Shown piece after piece: positions 9,701 to 17,696 of a stretch of DNA of 24,337 nucleotides. The stretch is taken from the IMG/VR virus record IMGVR_UViG_3300021963_000636, positions 1 through 24,337 of that record, one strand, 5' to 3'. Each line of letters begins with the position of its first letter. Within the stretch, counting starts at the first letter, position 1. Origin of the DNA: a virus. The position numbers and the translations under genes were made by a program. The notes beneath the pieces were generated by a model that worked only from the letters and a program-made list of their open reading frames with translations, was not told where the DNA came from and did no database searches.

Positions 9701-11317
9701 TGTGCCTGTGGTGTTTTGATTTAGCGTAGGAACATCTGCGGCTTGAATCGTAGACATGACCACATTAGTGCCATTACCACGAAGATAAGAACCTGAAGTT
9801 ACAGCACCCGCAAAAGTATTCATTGCGGCTTGGGCTGTAGTTTGACCAGAACCGCCATTAGCAACAGCCAATGTGCCAACTACCGAAGATGCTTGGACAA
9901 AAGCATTCGATTGGTTAATGTAAATACTTCCTGTGGAACTATTAACGTACGACACCACACCAATCCGAACTGGATAACCAGTTGGAGGAAATGTGTTCAT
10001 CAATTGACCGGCAGAATACGGGCTAACATAAAGAATGTCGCCAACAGTAAATGTGCCTGTATTTACGCCATTTAAAATGCCATTAATAACAACATAACCA
10101 TCTGCACCACTTGCAATAGCTTCATTTGCTAAACCAATGCAATTACCTGTAACCAATGTATTAGCTATTGATAATGCAACATTCGGATAAGTTTGACCAC
10201 TTGATGTAGAGGTAATGTAAACAGGCGCACCTTTGGCAATTGTTGATCCTGTACCATTACGAACTTTTAATTGTGTCTCTTGACCAACATGAAGTGAATT
10301 GCCAGAAATGTCGTTGTTGTAAGTTAAAGCTTTTTGAGTTAAGTCATACCATAAACGACCTTCAGCATAAGTTGGCGCACTTACACTTCCAAAAGTCTCG
10401 TAATCAGAAATAGTCAAACTTTCCAATGATGGGCTAGTGTTTAACACTACTGAGCCAGAACCCGTAGAAGTTGTCACACCTGTACCACCATTAGCAACAG
10501 CAAGCGTTCCTGCAAGCGTAATAGTGCCAGAGGTAGTTATTGGTCCACCAGAAGTTGTAAGACCTGTAGTGCCACCAGAAACATTTATAGAAGTAACTGT
10601 GCCAAGAGGATTAACCGCCCAAGATGTATTTGATCCATCAGTAGTTAAATATTTACCAGTATTACCTATTTGTGATGGAGCTAATGCATTAAAAGCAGTA
10701 TTGGCTGTTGCTTGACCTGTGCCGCCATTCGTAATGCTAACAATACCAGTAACATTGTTGGAAGTACCAGAAACGCTACCCTGAATGACAGAACTGAATG
10801 TTTTTGTGCCACCAACAGTTTGAGTGCTAGATGTATCTACATACAAAGTAGAACCAGTTAAACGAACCCAAGTGCCAGATTGTTTAAACCAAATAGTCTC
10901 AGGCGTTGTGCCAGTTTGAATCCACAATTGGCTATTTAAACCATCACCAGAAGTTGGCGAACCAGAACCACTAAGAATTGGCAATCCACTAGAGTAAGAA
11001 AAAACACCAGGTGCGCTCCAAACTAATGCGCCCGAATCTCTAGAGTTAACAAGAGCAATAGATACCCATACAGGCAATGTTGGAGCAGCAGGAGGATTTG
11101 TTGACCATCCAGTTGGAGGTGTTCCAGAGTTAGTTTGAAAACTCCACGATCCACCTGTAGGCGTTGCAGGTTGTGTGTCAGATTGAATAAAAATAAACCA
11201 TTCAAAATATGAGCCACCAAATGTTGTTCCGTTTCCGTACAAACCTGCTGATTCACTGCCTGGTGCTGAAACAACTGCCCCTGTGGGACTGCTACCATAA
11301 AGACCACTTGTAGCCAT
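6776..11317 (-). CDS. Giant tail fibre with YadA-like head repeats and C-terminal S74 intramolecular chaperone
   Basis: This is a 1513-residue protein. The N-terminus (MATSGLYGSSPTGAVV ... LYGNGTTFGGSYFEWFIF) is typical of virion-attachment ends in aquatic phage fibres. Residues about 190-680 contain fibre linkers built on ANGGTG.TTA. Residues about 785-1355 form some 34 repeats of about 17 residues with the core A-V/I-G-Y-x-A-L/G and NTTG turns, the left-handed beta-roll pattern of YadA-type heads. The last 105 residues from the TSDARDK motif are a peptidase S74 chaperone domain (FLRQFNPVSYYMR, YGYKAQDI, then a coiled-coil end). Self-cleavage is expected just before Ser1409, so the mature fibre would lack this part. 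TAAGGATTTAAT precedes the ATG. Confidence 0.92.
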   Translation of the reverse strand: MATSGLYGSSPTGAVVSAPGSESAGLYGNGTTFGGSYFEWFIFIQSDTQPATPTGGSWSFQTNSGTPPTGWSTNPPAAPTLPVWVSIALVNSRDSGALVWSAPGVFSYSSGLPILSGSGSPTSGDGLNSQLWIQTGTTPETIWFKQSGTWVRLTGSTLYVDTSSTQTVGGTKTFSSVIQGSVSGTSNNVTGIVSITNGGTGQATANTAFNALAPSQIGNTGKYLTTDGSNTSWAVNPLGTVTSINVSGGTTGLTTSGGPITTSGTITLAGTLAVANGGTGVTTSTGSGSVVLNTSPSLESLTISDYETFGSVSAPTYAEGRLWYDLTQKALTYNNDISGNSLHVGQETQLKVRNGTGSTIAKGAPVYITSTSSGQTYPNVALSIANTLVTGNCIGLANEAIASGADGYVVINGILNGVNTGTFTVGDILYVSPYSAGQLMNTFPPTGYPVRIGVVSYVNSSTGSIYINQSNAFVQASSVVGTLAVANGGSGQTTAQAAMNTFAGAVTSGSYLRGNGTNVVMSTIQAADVPTLNQNTTGTASNVTGTVAIANGGTGATTAATARTSLGATTIGGNVFTLTNPSAITFPRFNADNTVSALDAATFRTAIGAGTSSTIGTVTSVSGTGTVNGLTLTGTVTTSGSLTLGGTLDLSAYNGAGAFSTLSASGNVTLSGGTANGVAYLNGSNVVTSGSALTFDGTNLTTTGNYLAAAGKGIAYSGDATRIFTPEDNVSGGLLQWASGGVLRFNAGASNELMRLTSTGLLVNTTSPVTGSKLVVGSADATIYGITVGRGAGAVSTNTAVGASALAANTTGSSNSGFGVNALNSNQDGIQNSAFGYQALNGNVSGYYNVAMGYRSLFVNTGNSNVGIGTQTLTANTTASYGTAVGYQAGYSNTTGSDLTVFGNAAGRSNTTGTLNVAVGSNALYTNTTGGNHVAIGYQSLFSNTTASYNTAVGYKSLYANTTGQENVAMGWLALTANTTANQNVAIGNASLTSNTTGASNVAVGQQALQGNTTASNNVAVGYQAGYSGATATQNVLIGVQAGYTNGADRTVAIGYQTLYANTGDRNTAVGWATMVNNTTGGYNAAYGHQALGANTTGSYNTATGYNALYSNTTASNNTAVGYNAGYSNQTGTNNVAIGYQALFSNTTNENVAVGNGALFSVATSACVFNVAVGHGAAYYTNNSLGGIVAIGNYALNANTTGIANVAVGSRVNSTTTGTLVSNTTGSYNTALGAGALTANTTGNYSTAIGYQALATYTGTNINDAFGSKALQLMTTGGFNLAVGFQAGLSGTTGSYNVFIGRDASYNITTGNNHVVIGYQAGYSQGSAVRNTFVGYNAGYSCTGNDNMFIGQGCAVNASSGSGNISIADLSNLSGGNQIFNLTTESNRIIMGHNNITNAYVKVAWTVTSDARDKMDFEDVPHGLSFLRQFNPVSYYMRKSRDEAVRNGRKRYGYKAQDILVAEGANPVIIDNEKEDHLKYNGEALVPVLHNAIKEMADMIDQLKAEIAALKGA
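7252..8962 (-). repeat. Array of ~51-bp degenerate repeats encoding the YadA-like roll
   Basis: About 34 in-frame units of roughly 51 bp encode the beta-roll of the giant fibre. The DNA repeats are degenerate while the protein core (A-V/I-G, A-L/G) is kept, which indicates selection on protein structure. They explain the many long antisense open frames here, which should not be called genes. A few units (near 7780-7850 and 7650-7700) have irregular length, marking insertions in the roll. Confidence 0.85.
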
Positions 11318-11331
11318 ATTAAATCCTTAGT

Positions 11332-12318
11332 TCATTTGAACGAATATCTGTAGTTTCTTGGTTGGAATTCGGAAGTCAAATGTTGATCTCCGCCAAGCCA
11401 TTTTCCTTTGAAGTTTTGGTCTTCAATCAAACCATATGCAGTCTCATATCTGTCATTCCATTTTTGAGATTCTTCTGTGTTTTTATTTTTGTCGTAATAA
11501 GCCCACAAAGTGCCATACATGTAGCCTTCAGGAAATGAAGCCAAAGCCGCATTGTTTTGCACAATAGGATTCAAAGCATCACTTGTTGGGCCAAACAAAA
11601 ATGGGAATGTGCGCTGATAATAGGCTTTGATTTCTACGCCTTCACCAGGGTTTGGCGTAAACACATAATTTCCACCAACCTCAGAAAATGAAGCACGAAT
11701 AACCCGAGGCACACCAAATGGTCTGACATACAGTTGATCAATCATTCGTCTGCGAATAATTTCTCGATCACCAACTCGGTCATAAATAATCCAAGGACCC
11801 ATGGAAGCGGCAGGAGTGCCAGGCGGGACAGAGCTATTAGGTGTTTCTTGAAAAAACAAAATAGGTTTGTTCATGTCCGCAGGAATAGGAGCCATTCCCT
11901 GAGAGTTTGTCAGCAATGTTATAGGCGTATCACCATAAGGATCAGTACGCAAAGCTGGCAACTCAATAGTCCTCATTTTTAATTCGCACAATTGAATGCA
12001 AGACAAAATTTCAACAGAAGATTGAGTGGGCAATTTAAGAATTGAAGTTGGGTAACTAATGCCAACCCAAACATCATCAGGATCGCTAACAGTAATTGTG
12101 GTGCTAGAAACAGCCAAAATAGTAGTGTAAGGACCCATAACGCTAGGTCCAATAAAGTCACCAACCATTACTGCACTAAGGGCAGATGCTGAAGTAGTAA
12201 TTACACCAGTACCAGAGTTAAATGCTGTTGCATTAATATTGATTGAGGATGGGATGGCTCCTACCCATTGTGCTATTCGGCTAACAAGAGCGTTACCGGA
12301 TTGGATGAAAAGAGCCAT
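11332..12318 (-). CDS. SU10-type head-tail adaptor protein
   Basis: This 328-residue protein sits between the capsid gene and the fibres, where short-tailed phages encode the ring below the portal. The N-terminal part has helices around a beta-rich insertion (about residues 25-95). The middle carries RRMIDQLYVRPFGVPRVIRASF and then VEIKAYYQRTFPFLF. The C-terminus holds FPEGYMYGTLWAYYDKNKNTEE, a pattern I associate with SU10-like adaptors (Leu/Tyr-rich helices ending in an NRYSF-like tail). It should join portal to nozzle and help retain DNA. AAGGATGTCTT precedes the ATG. A less specific tail protein is possible. Confidence 0.65.
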   Translation of the reverse strand: MALFIQSGNALVSRIAQWVGAIPSSININATAFNSGTGVITTSASALSAVMVGDFIGPSVMGPYTTILAVSSTTITVSDPDDVWVGISYPTSILKLPTQSSVEILSCIQLCELKMRTIELPALRTDPYGDTPITLLTNSQGMAPIPADMNKPILFFQETPNSSVPPGTPAASMGPWIIYDRVGDREIIRRRMIDQLYVRPFGVPRVIRASFSEVGGNYVFTPNPGEGVEIKAYYQRTFPFLFGPTSDALNPIVQNNAALASFPEGYMYGTLWAYYDKNKNTEESQKWNDRYETAYGLIEDQNFKGKWLGGDQHLTSEFQPRNYRYSFK

Positions 12319-12327
12319 AAGACATCC

Positions 12328-12837
12328 TTATTTTGTCGGGACTATTGGATTATAGGGTAATGGAATTTTCCCGCTAGGGTGGCAAACAAAATCGCTGTAA
12401 AACTGATTCACAATGGCGTAAAACAAAATCTTGTCTTTTTTATCCATCTTAATCAGTTCCCAAGGACGATTGTTAAACCACTTTGAGCTTATTTCATGGG
12501 CAAAGCATTTAGGTAGATTCATTGCCTCAAAAGTACCGGCAAACAAAGGATTGTCTGTTGTGCCAATAGCTTTATAAAACTCTCTACGACCTTTGCAATA
12601 CTCTTTGACAGATTCCACATTTTTTTGTTCGTACTGAACATAGCGTTCACCATCCAATGCACCAACTTTGTAGTTCATATTGGGTGTGTTAAATGTCTGC
12701 GACCATGTTCCTGATTTAACCTCATTGAACATTTTGTCGTTTTTAATTAACGCACCTTCCAAACCACCCGAAAGAATGCCACTAGTGTAGTAGTCCTCGT
12801 TTACTTTGGCTTCTTCGTTGTTAAGGTTCAATTCCAT
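12328..12837 (-). CDS. Hypothetical virion-cluster protein (169 aa)
   Basis: I do not recognise this protein. It is 169 residues, soluble, rich in Lys, Asn and aromatic residues. There is no signal peptide or membrane helix, although LFYAIVNQFYSDFVCHP near residue 140 is quite hydrophobic. It starts with MELNLNNEEAKVNEDYY, preceded by GGAGCAAAGCA, and sits between the capsid gene with its strong downstream hairpin and the adaptor. Head-completion or decoration roles are possible from position. The hairpin at 12860-12883 may reduce its expression relative to the capsid protein. Confidence 0.7.
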   Translation of the reverse strand: MELNLNNEEAKVNEDYYTSGILSGGLEGALIKNDKMFNEVKSGTWSQTFNTPNMNYKVGALDGERYVQYEQKNVESVKEYCKGRREFYKAIGTTDNPLFAGTFEAMNLPKCFAHEISSKWFNNRPWELIKMDKKDKILFYAIVNQFYSDFVCHPSGKIPLPYNPIVPTK

Positions 12838-12859
12838 TGCTTTGCTCCATGATTTTCCA

Positions 12860-12883
12860 AAGGAGGCCCCTTGGGACCCCCTT
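12860..12883 (-). terminator. Strong hairpin after the capsid gene, possible attenuator
   Basis: In the leftward RNA this reads AAGGGGGUCC, loop CAAG, GGGCCUCCUU: a 10-bp GC-rich stem with two G-U pairs and a tetraloop. It begins 15 bases after the capsid stop and is followed by only three U residues, so termination would be partial. Placing a leaky terminator after the capsid gene is a known phage way to make capsid protein in excess. Protection of the capsid message 3' end is an equally good reading. Confidence 0.6.
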
Positions 12884-12897
12884 CAGAAACGCTAGGA

Positions 12898-14052
12898 TTA
12901 AGCCAAGTAGCGCTGAACTTGTGTAGTGGCACGAGGTGTGGTCACCACAGAACCAGTAGTCATACCTGCCAGAACAGCAACACCAGCGGGGTTACGCACA
13001 ATCAATGTGCCTTCCATGATGTACTGATCCAAAGAGGCATCAGCGTTAGAAAACACTTCGTTGTTAGGACCAAGTTCACGCAAAGAACCCCACTGAACAA
13101 CATCAGGGTTCAAGAACAAGATAGAAGTGTTGTCTGCACCGGTCTGATCCATAACCCATGAGTCATCGATCTGGTAGGTGTAGTTGAAGTCACCTTCGTA
13201 TGTACCAATCGTGTCGCCCTTATCAGCAGGGTTGAAACGATTAATAGAACGGCTTTGAGGAATGTTGTCAGAGATAGATGTACGCAACGATGTTGGGACT
13301 ACCATGTTGGTAATCTTGGCATTGAAACGCTGTTCAGCAACAGTCACCAACTGCTTGTACAGCACAGGGCTGAAAGCTTGCAGAGTTTGACCAGAAGAGA
13401 AGCTGAAATAACCCAAACCAGCATTGCTCAACACGCCATTGAAAGGAGTGTTGGTAGAAGTAGTAGAAGTGGTGTCGTTGCTATCAGAAGCAGCCAAGTT
13501 CAGAACGGCAGTACCAGAAGTTGGGTTGCCTGAACGTGTACCTGCAAAAGAGTACAAAGAACCAAAACGACGACCATTGTTGGGTGAAGAGCCTTGGGTA
13601 GCGGCTTGACCAGAGTACTTGATAGAAGCGCCATCGGCACGAACCATCTGCAACTCAACATCAAACATAATCTCGGTCAATTGCTTGACTTCTTGATATG
13701 CTTGTGGATCACCACCGGCTTGTTCAACAGCACGAGCAGTACCTGTAGCACCAATCACAGTTGTAAAAATCTGTGTGTAGTTACCGCAGTTAGCACGGGT
13801 GTTAGAAGCAGCGGCAGTTGAATCAACAGATGCACCTTCCAACTTAGCATTCAATGCTGGAGTACGGAAGTAATCGTTGGGCCAAATGTGCAAGGTTGAA
13901 TTGATCTTGCGTTTTTTGCTCATAGCCATGTTAGTAATCGGTGTACGATCTTTAACATAGTTAGAAACAGTCATATCGAGGTCTTTAACCACGATGTCGG
14001 TAGCATAGGCGCCATTGCCGTTACCGAGGGATGTACTTGTAATCGTTGCCAT
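12898..14052 (-). CDS. Major capsid protein (DUF5309/SU10-type, HK97 fold)
   Basis: This 384-residue protein forms the icosahedral shell. Motifs of the DUF5309/SU10 capsid group are visible: an N-terminal region leading to RTPITNMAMSKKRKINSTLH at residues 36-55, a HIWPNDYFRTP strand, then NYTQIFTTVIGATGTARAV and an EQAGG...QEVKQLTEIMFDVE helix (about 90-135, the spine-like helix). An insertion of Ser/Thr/Gly-rich sequence follows near 165-215. The C-terminal part has VVPTSLRTSISDNIP and LRELGPNNEVFSNADASLDQY. It has the best ribosome binding site of the window (CAGGAGAATTATT-ATG), follows the scaffold by 15 bases and is followed by a strong hairpin, all consistent with very high expression. 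Confidence 0.88.
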   Translation of the reverse strand: MATITSTSLGNGNGAYATDIVVKDLDMTVSNYVKDRTPITNMAMSKKRKINSTLHIWPNDYFRTPALNAKLEGASVDSTAAASNTRANCGNYTQIFTTVIGATGTARAVEQAGGDPQAYQEVKQLTEIMFDVELQMVRADGASIKYSGQAATQGSSPNNGRRFGSLYSFAGTRSGNPTSGTAVLNLAASDSNDTTSTTSTNTPFNGVLSNAGLGYFSFSSGQTLQAFSPVLYKQLVTVAEQRFNAKITNMVVPTSLRTSISDNIPQSRSINRFNPADKGDTIGTYEGDFNYTYQIDDSWVMDQTGADNTSILFLNPDVVQWGSLRELGPNNEVFSNADASLDQYIMEGTLIVRNPAGVAVLAGMTTGSVVTTPRATTQVQRYLA

Positions 14053-14067
14053 AATAATTCTCCTGAA

Positions 14068-15177
14068 TTAACGCTTGCGTTTATTTGCCGCAAGCATGGT
14101 TGCTAAAAGGTCACGAGCCGCATTCTTATCACCGCTTTGAGCCTTCTTTTGAAGTTCAACTGTACGATCTTCAGGTGCTGTTTTGCCTCTTGCCATTGGT
14201 TTACTAGCGGCTGCTAATGAACCTCCTGCATTTTTCACTTTAGGACCTTCTCGGAATTTCATACCATCCCGAATCAATCCTAAAAGGTACTCATCACTGG
14301 AAACCAAATCAATGTTTTGGACACCAGGGACAAATGAGCCATTTGCACCATTCCAATCCTTAGACAATTTCTCCCGCAATTCGGTAAAAGTTGCCTTGTT
14401 CGCCAATTCTTTGTCTTTGAAGCTTTGACGAGATTGTTCAAGCTGATGCTTTACAAACTCACTTCGTTGTTCAAAAAACTGTTGAACTTTCGGTCGATTC
14501 GCCTGAATAAACTGTGACTTTTCTTGAATTAGTTCGTTGTTCTGACGCATTGCCGCTTCAGCTTCACTTCTTCTAATATCATCAGTCGCATTGTCATAAA
14601 TCTGCTTCCATTGCTGGTTATATTGTTGGATTTGTACCAGTTCATCAGCGGCTTGTTGCAACTGAGGAACAACAGTTAGTTCCAACCCTATTTGCAGACC
14701 ATCTAGTTCAGTCCTGCGCTTACTTTCGTATTCTTCAAAATCTGCTTTTTCGGCTTTAAGCTTACGAGCATTTTCATGGATAGCACTTCCTTGACCAAGA
14801 ATAGCAGCCGCCTTTGATACAGGAATCTCAATAAAGCCACCTTCGGCATCCTTATTGGGAATTCTCCACATCATGTCAGGATTCTGCTCTGCAAATTCCA
14901 AGAAGTTAATTGAATCGGTTACACCATCGGTGGCCTCTTCTCCATCTTCTGAATCTACAGTGTCTGTAGTCCCATCAATACCATCTTCAGGTTCGATTCC
15001 CTCTTCAGGAGTCGCCTCGGGGGATTTGACTTGCGCCTCTTCTTGTCCCGCTGGTGGTGTAACTGCTTCGGTCGGAGGACTGTTACGCCTGTTGGCGGCA
15101 ATCATTCCTGCAATAGCATCTACAGGGTTTACACCAGTTTGCTCAGTGGCGGTCGCATTAGCGATTACGTCTGACAT
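14068..15177 (-). CDS. Capsid scaffolding protein
   Basis: This 369-residue protein is very acidic near the N-terminus (about residues 45-90, rich in Glu, Asp, Thr, Pro). It then becomes long, charged and coiled-coil-like (about 130-270: ENARKLKAEKADFEEYESKRR, LVQIQQYNQQWKQ, RRSEAEAAMRQNNELIQEKSQ). It ends in a basic tail (ARDLLATMLAANKRKR). This composition and the position directly before the major capsid gene are classic for a scaffold, which templates the procapsid and leaves before or during packaging. No protease signature is seen, so exit rather than self-cleavage is likely. AAGGTAATAT precedes the ATG. Confidence 0.78.
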   Translation of the reverse strand: MSDVIANATATEQTGVNPVDAIAGMIAANRRNSPPTEAVTPPAGQEEAQVKSPEATPEEGIEPEDGIDGTTDTVDSEDGEEATDGVTDSINFLEFAEQNPDMMWRIPNKDAEGGFIEIPVSKAAAILGQGSAIHENARKLKAEKADFEEYESKRRTELDGLQIGLELTVVPQLQQAADELVQIQQYNQQWKQIYDNATDDIRRSEAEAAMRQNNELIQEKSQFIQANRPKVQQFFEQRSEFVKHQLEQSRQSFKDKELANKATFTELREKLSKDWNGANGSFVPGVQNIDLVSSDEYLLGLIRDGMKFREGPKVKNAGGSLAAASKPMARGKTAPEDRTVELQKKAQSGDKNAARDLLATMLAANKRKR

Positions 15178-15185
15178 ATATTACC

Positions 15186-15515
15186 TTATTTCGTTAAAGT
15201 TTCAACATTTTTGTTGGCTACCTTACCGAGATATTCAGTTCGTTCAATAAACTCAATGAAGTCTCGGACTCCGGCAACACGCTGTGCATTATCAATTCGA
15301 TTAACATCGTCTTTGCTTTCTTCTAACATTTCAAGCAAATAAAACCTGTATAGGTTAAATAACAATGCAAAATCATCATTTCTCAAGAGCCTTTTAGCAC
15401 TCTCACTATTCTCAATAACCAGAGCCTTACGATTTACATTGGCCTCCTTATAAGTGTCTATTACTTTTGTCCTGCGATTAAAGTAATCACGGATATTTGA
15501 TACCAAGCTTTTCAT
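15186..15515 (-). CDS. Hypothetical helical protein (109 aa) between portal and scaffold
   Basis: I do not recognise this protein. It is 109 residues, charged and almost entirely helical in character (KVIDTYKEANVNRKALV, FALLFNLYRFYLLEMLEESKDD, RDFIEFIERTEYLGKVA). It has no membrane segment or cysteine motif. It starts with an AGGAATTGAA site 8 bases after the portal stop and ends 8 bases before the scaffold start. It could be a minor head or assembly protein by position. Its size fits small helical proteins found in this slot in other podoviruses, but no function can be given. Confidence 0.7.
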   Translation of the reverse strand: MKSLVSNIRDYFNRRTKVIDTYKEANVNRKALVIENSESAKRLLRNDDFALLFNLYRFYLLEMLEESKDDVNRIDNAQRVAGVRDFIEFIERTEYLGKVANKNVETLTK

Positions 15516-15523
15516 TTCAATTC

Positions 15524-17695
15524 CTAATCTATTTCAACGGCACTAAGTTTACCCCTCTTAGCTGCCAAACTTTCAAAGTAATTGTCCATATCAATATCTT
15601 CGGCTTTTTTCATATTCAAAGCAGTTATTGATCCGCTTTCCTGAACTTTAGCTTGATTCAAAGCCACCTTAGATTGCATTTCTTGTTGTTCAGCAGATGG
15701 ACCTTTTGCCGCTTGAGCTTGCATAATCTTGACTGCTTCTTCCATGGTTGGCAAATAAGCATCAACATCTTTAACACCCAAAACACGCAAAGTATCTTCA
15801 AAAGGTCTACGAACCTTGATAAACATTTCAGGCACTTCTTGTGGCACTTGCATCATGGCTTGAGCAAATTGCTGTTGTGCTTGAAGAATCATTTGTTGGC
15901 GTGTCAGGCGGTTTTCTTCAGACAAGAAACCCAATGCTAAATCAATGTTAATCATTTTGCGGTCAATAAACTCAAAGTTTTCAACCGACAAAGCATCCAT
16001 AAATGGTTGGCCTTTAAGACAAGTGCCAGCCAATTGCTGAATGTTGTAATCATCAGAATATTGGATCAATGTTTTCCAAGTAATGTAAATTACATCACGC
16101 AAACCAATGGCGCAGTTCTTGACCATTTCATCTTGGATCAACTGGTTAGGACCCATAGCCAATTGAAGTTTAAAGCCTGAATTACCATCTTTCATAACTT
16201 CAGGATTAAGCGTATCGCTTGGGCTAGTCATACCAATCATTGCCATTTTGTCCGATTCAAATCGGTTCATGGCTGATTCCACATATGCCAAATTACCTTG
16301 CATAGGTTGGAATTCAAAAATGTGTTTGGTGGGATCAAACTTACGATCCAAAATAAACATGGCACTTACGCCACGTTGAATTTCTTCGGCATCCAAAAAT
16401 TCTGGATTAACACCAATGCGAGGTGTAGAAGATTGCATGGCAAAAGACATTTCAGCCCTGCGGATTGCCGTTGCATATTCTTGAAGCGGAACCAAACGTT
16501 CACCCAATGAATAACCAAAAAAGTTACCTGTAATGGGTTTGGGGCACATGTTTGCCAATGGGATAAAATCCACTTCCTTGGCATACAGAATGTATGAACC
16601 TGAGAAACAGCATTCCACAATCTCTTCTTCGCCATCATCATCAATGTCTCTGCGAATCCAAGCAGTAGTCAACATGATGACTCGGCTGTAGCGGTCTGCA
16701 CCTTGAGAGGCAATTACGCCTTGGCCTGGCACTGGCGTAGAGTCACGAGCATGAAGCGCCAAATCATTTTCTAAAGCGCCAGCTTGGTAAGCACCCGCAG
16801 GTCCATAAGCCGCATGGTCAGCCAACAACTCTAAATCTACAAATGGGAATTGAGTTTTGCACTCATGGATGGTCATAGGGTCATAAAACCCTACAAAGTC
16901 TTGTTCTTGAATGGTAGAAATGGTTGGGTTACACACAAAATAATGTTGTGCAACATGTTTGATTTTGATGCTAGTTTCGTAACCAGTTAACTTGTACTTA
17001 GCACGATAAATAGTATTTTTACGCAATGCTTCTTGCAGTTCATCACCACTGGGTTCTTGCATTTGCTCATTTTCATCAGGAGCCATGGCCTCTTGCATAG
17101 CACCTTGCAAATCAACATCGATCTTACGCATGTCTTGGCGTTTAGCAGTCAACCCTTTTTCACCTGCCAAAGTTTCAAACACACGCAATTGATCTCGGGT
17201 TCCTTCAACTTCTTTGTATTGGGTAATAGGGTTACGCACAGGAGAAACCATCACAATGCCGTTTTTATGCAGCAATGAATCTTGTGCCCAATCACGAATA
17301 ACTTGGTAAGAATCGTTCTTACTGTTAATCATGTATTTGACCATTTCAGTGGCTTGACGAGCTTGGTCGCCATCCATTTCACTGAATCGTTCAAATTCAA
17401 AATTAACTTTGCCGTTTGGCATCAAACATTTGGTGATAACCGCTGTGGCGTAGTCAATGCCAGGCGCAACAATTGGTTGAATGTAGTCAATACCATGAAT
17501 TGGTTCTGTGGAATTTGATACAGGAATGTTAAGGTAATGGTAATCTGTAAATCGATTGTATGTATTCTTGGACTGTGTAAGTCTCAAGTAATCTACCATT
17601 TTTACATAAACTTCATGGCAAACTTGCTCGGTCAGGCCACGATCACCAGAAGGCGATTCAAGGCTCTCTACGATTACATTTTGTTTATCCAGCAT
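15524..17695 (-). CDS. Portal protein, P22-type
   Basis: This 723-residue protein is the size of P22-like portals. It forms the twelve-part ring at one capsid vertex through which DNA is packed and released. Visible family signs: an N-terminal helical region with KNTYNRFTDYHYLNIPVSN, a wing with DWAQDSLLHKNGIVMVSPV (136-153), the acidic RRDIDDDGEEEIVECCF stretch at 348-364 typical of P22-like portals, GYSLGERLVPLQEYATAIRR at 394-413, and a Gln/Ala-rich helical C-terminus (about 620-700) that would form the barrel. The start follows AAAGGATTTAAT and lies one base after the terminase stop. Confidence 0.9.
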   Translation of the reverse strand: MLDKQNVIVESLESPSGDRGLTEQVCHEVYVKMVDYLRLTQSKNTYNRFTDYHYLNIPVSNSTEPIHGIDYIQPIVAPGIDYATAVITKCLMPNGKVNFEFERFSEMDGDQARQATEMVKYMINSKNDSYQVIRDWAQDSLLHKNGIVMVSPVRNPITQYKEVEGTRDQLRVFETLAGEKGLTAKRQDMRKIDVDLQGAMQEAMAPDENEQMQEPSGDELQEALRKNTIYRAKYKLTGYETSIKIKHVAQHYFVCNPTISTIQEQDFVGFYDPMTIHECKTQFPFVDLELLADHAAYGPAGAYQAGALENDLALHARDSTPVPGQGVIASQGADRYSRVIMLTTAWIRRDIDDDGEEEIVECCFSGSYILYAKEVDFIPLANMCPKPITGNFFGYSLGERLVPLQEYATAIRRAEMSFAMQSSTPRIGVNPEFLDAEEIQRGVSAMFILDRKFDPTKHIFEFQPMQGNLAYVESAMNRFESDKMAMIGMTSPSDTLNPEVMKDGNSGFKLQLAMGPNQLIQDEMVKNCAIGLRDVIYITWKTLIQYSDDYNIQQLAGTCLKGQPFMDALSVENFEFIDRKMINIDLALGFLSEENRLTRQQMILQAQQQFAQAMMQVPQEVPEMFIKVRRPFEDTLRVLGVKDVDAYLPTMEEAVKIMQAQAAKGPSAEQQEMQSKVALNQAKVQESGSITALNMKKAEDIDMDNYFESLAAKRGKLSAVEID

Positions 17696-17696
17696 A

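Noticed and set aside
14992-15005. GGTTCGATTCC, which looks like a tRNA T-loop
   Set aside because: It lies inside the scaffold gene, with no matching acceptor, D or anticodon arms around it.
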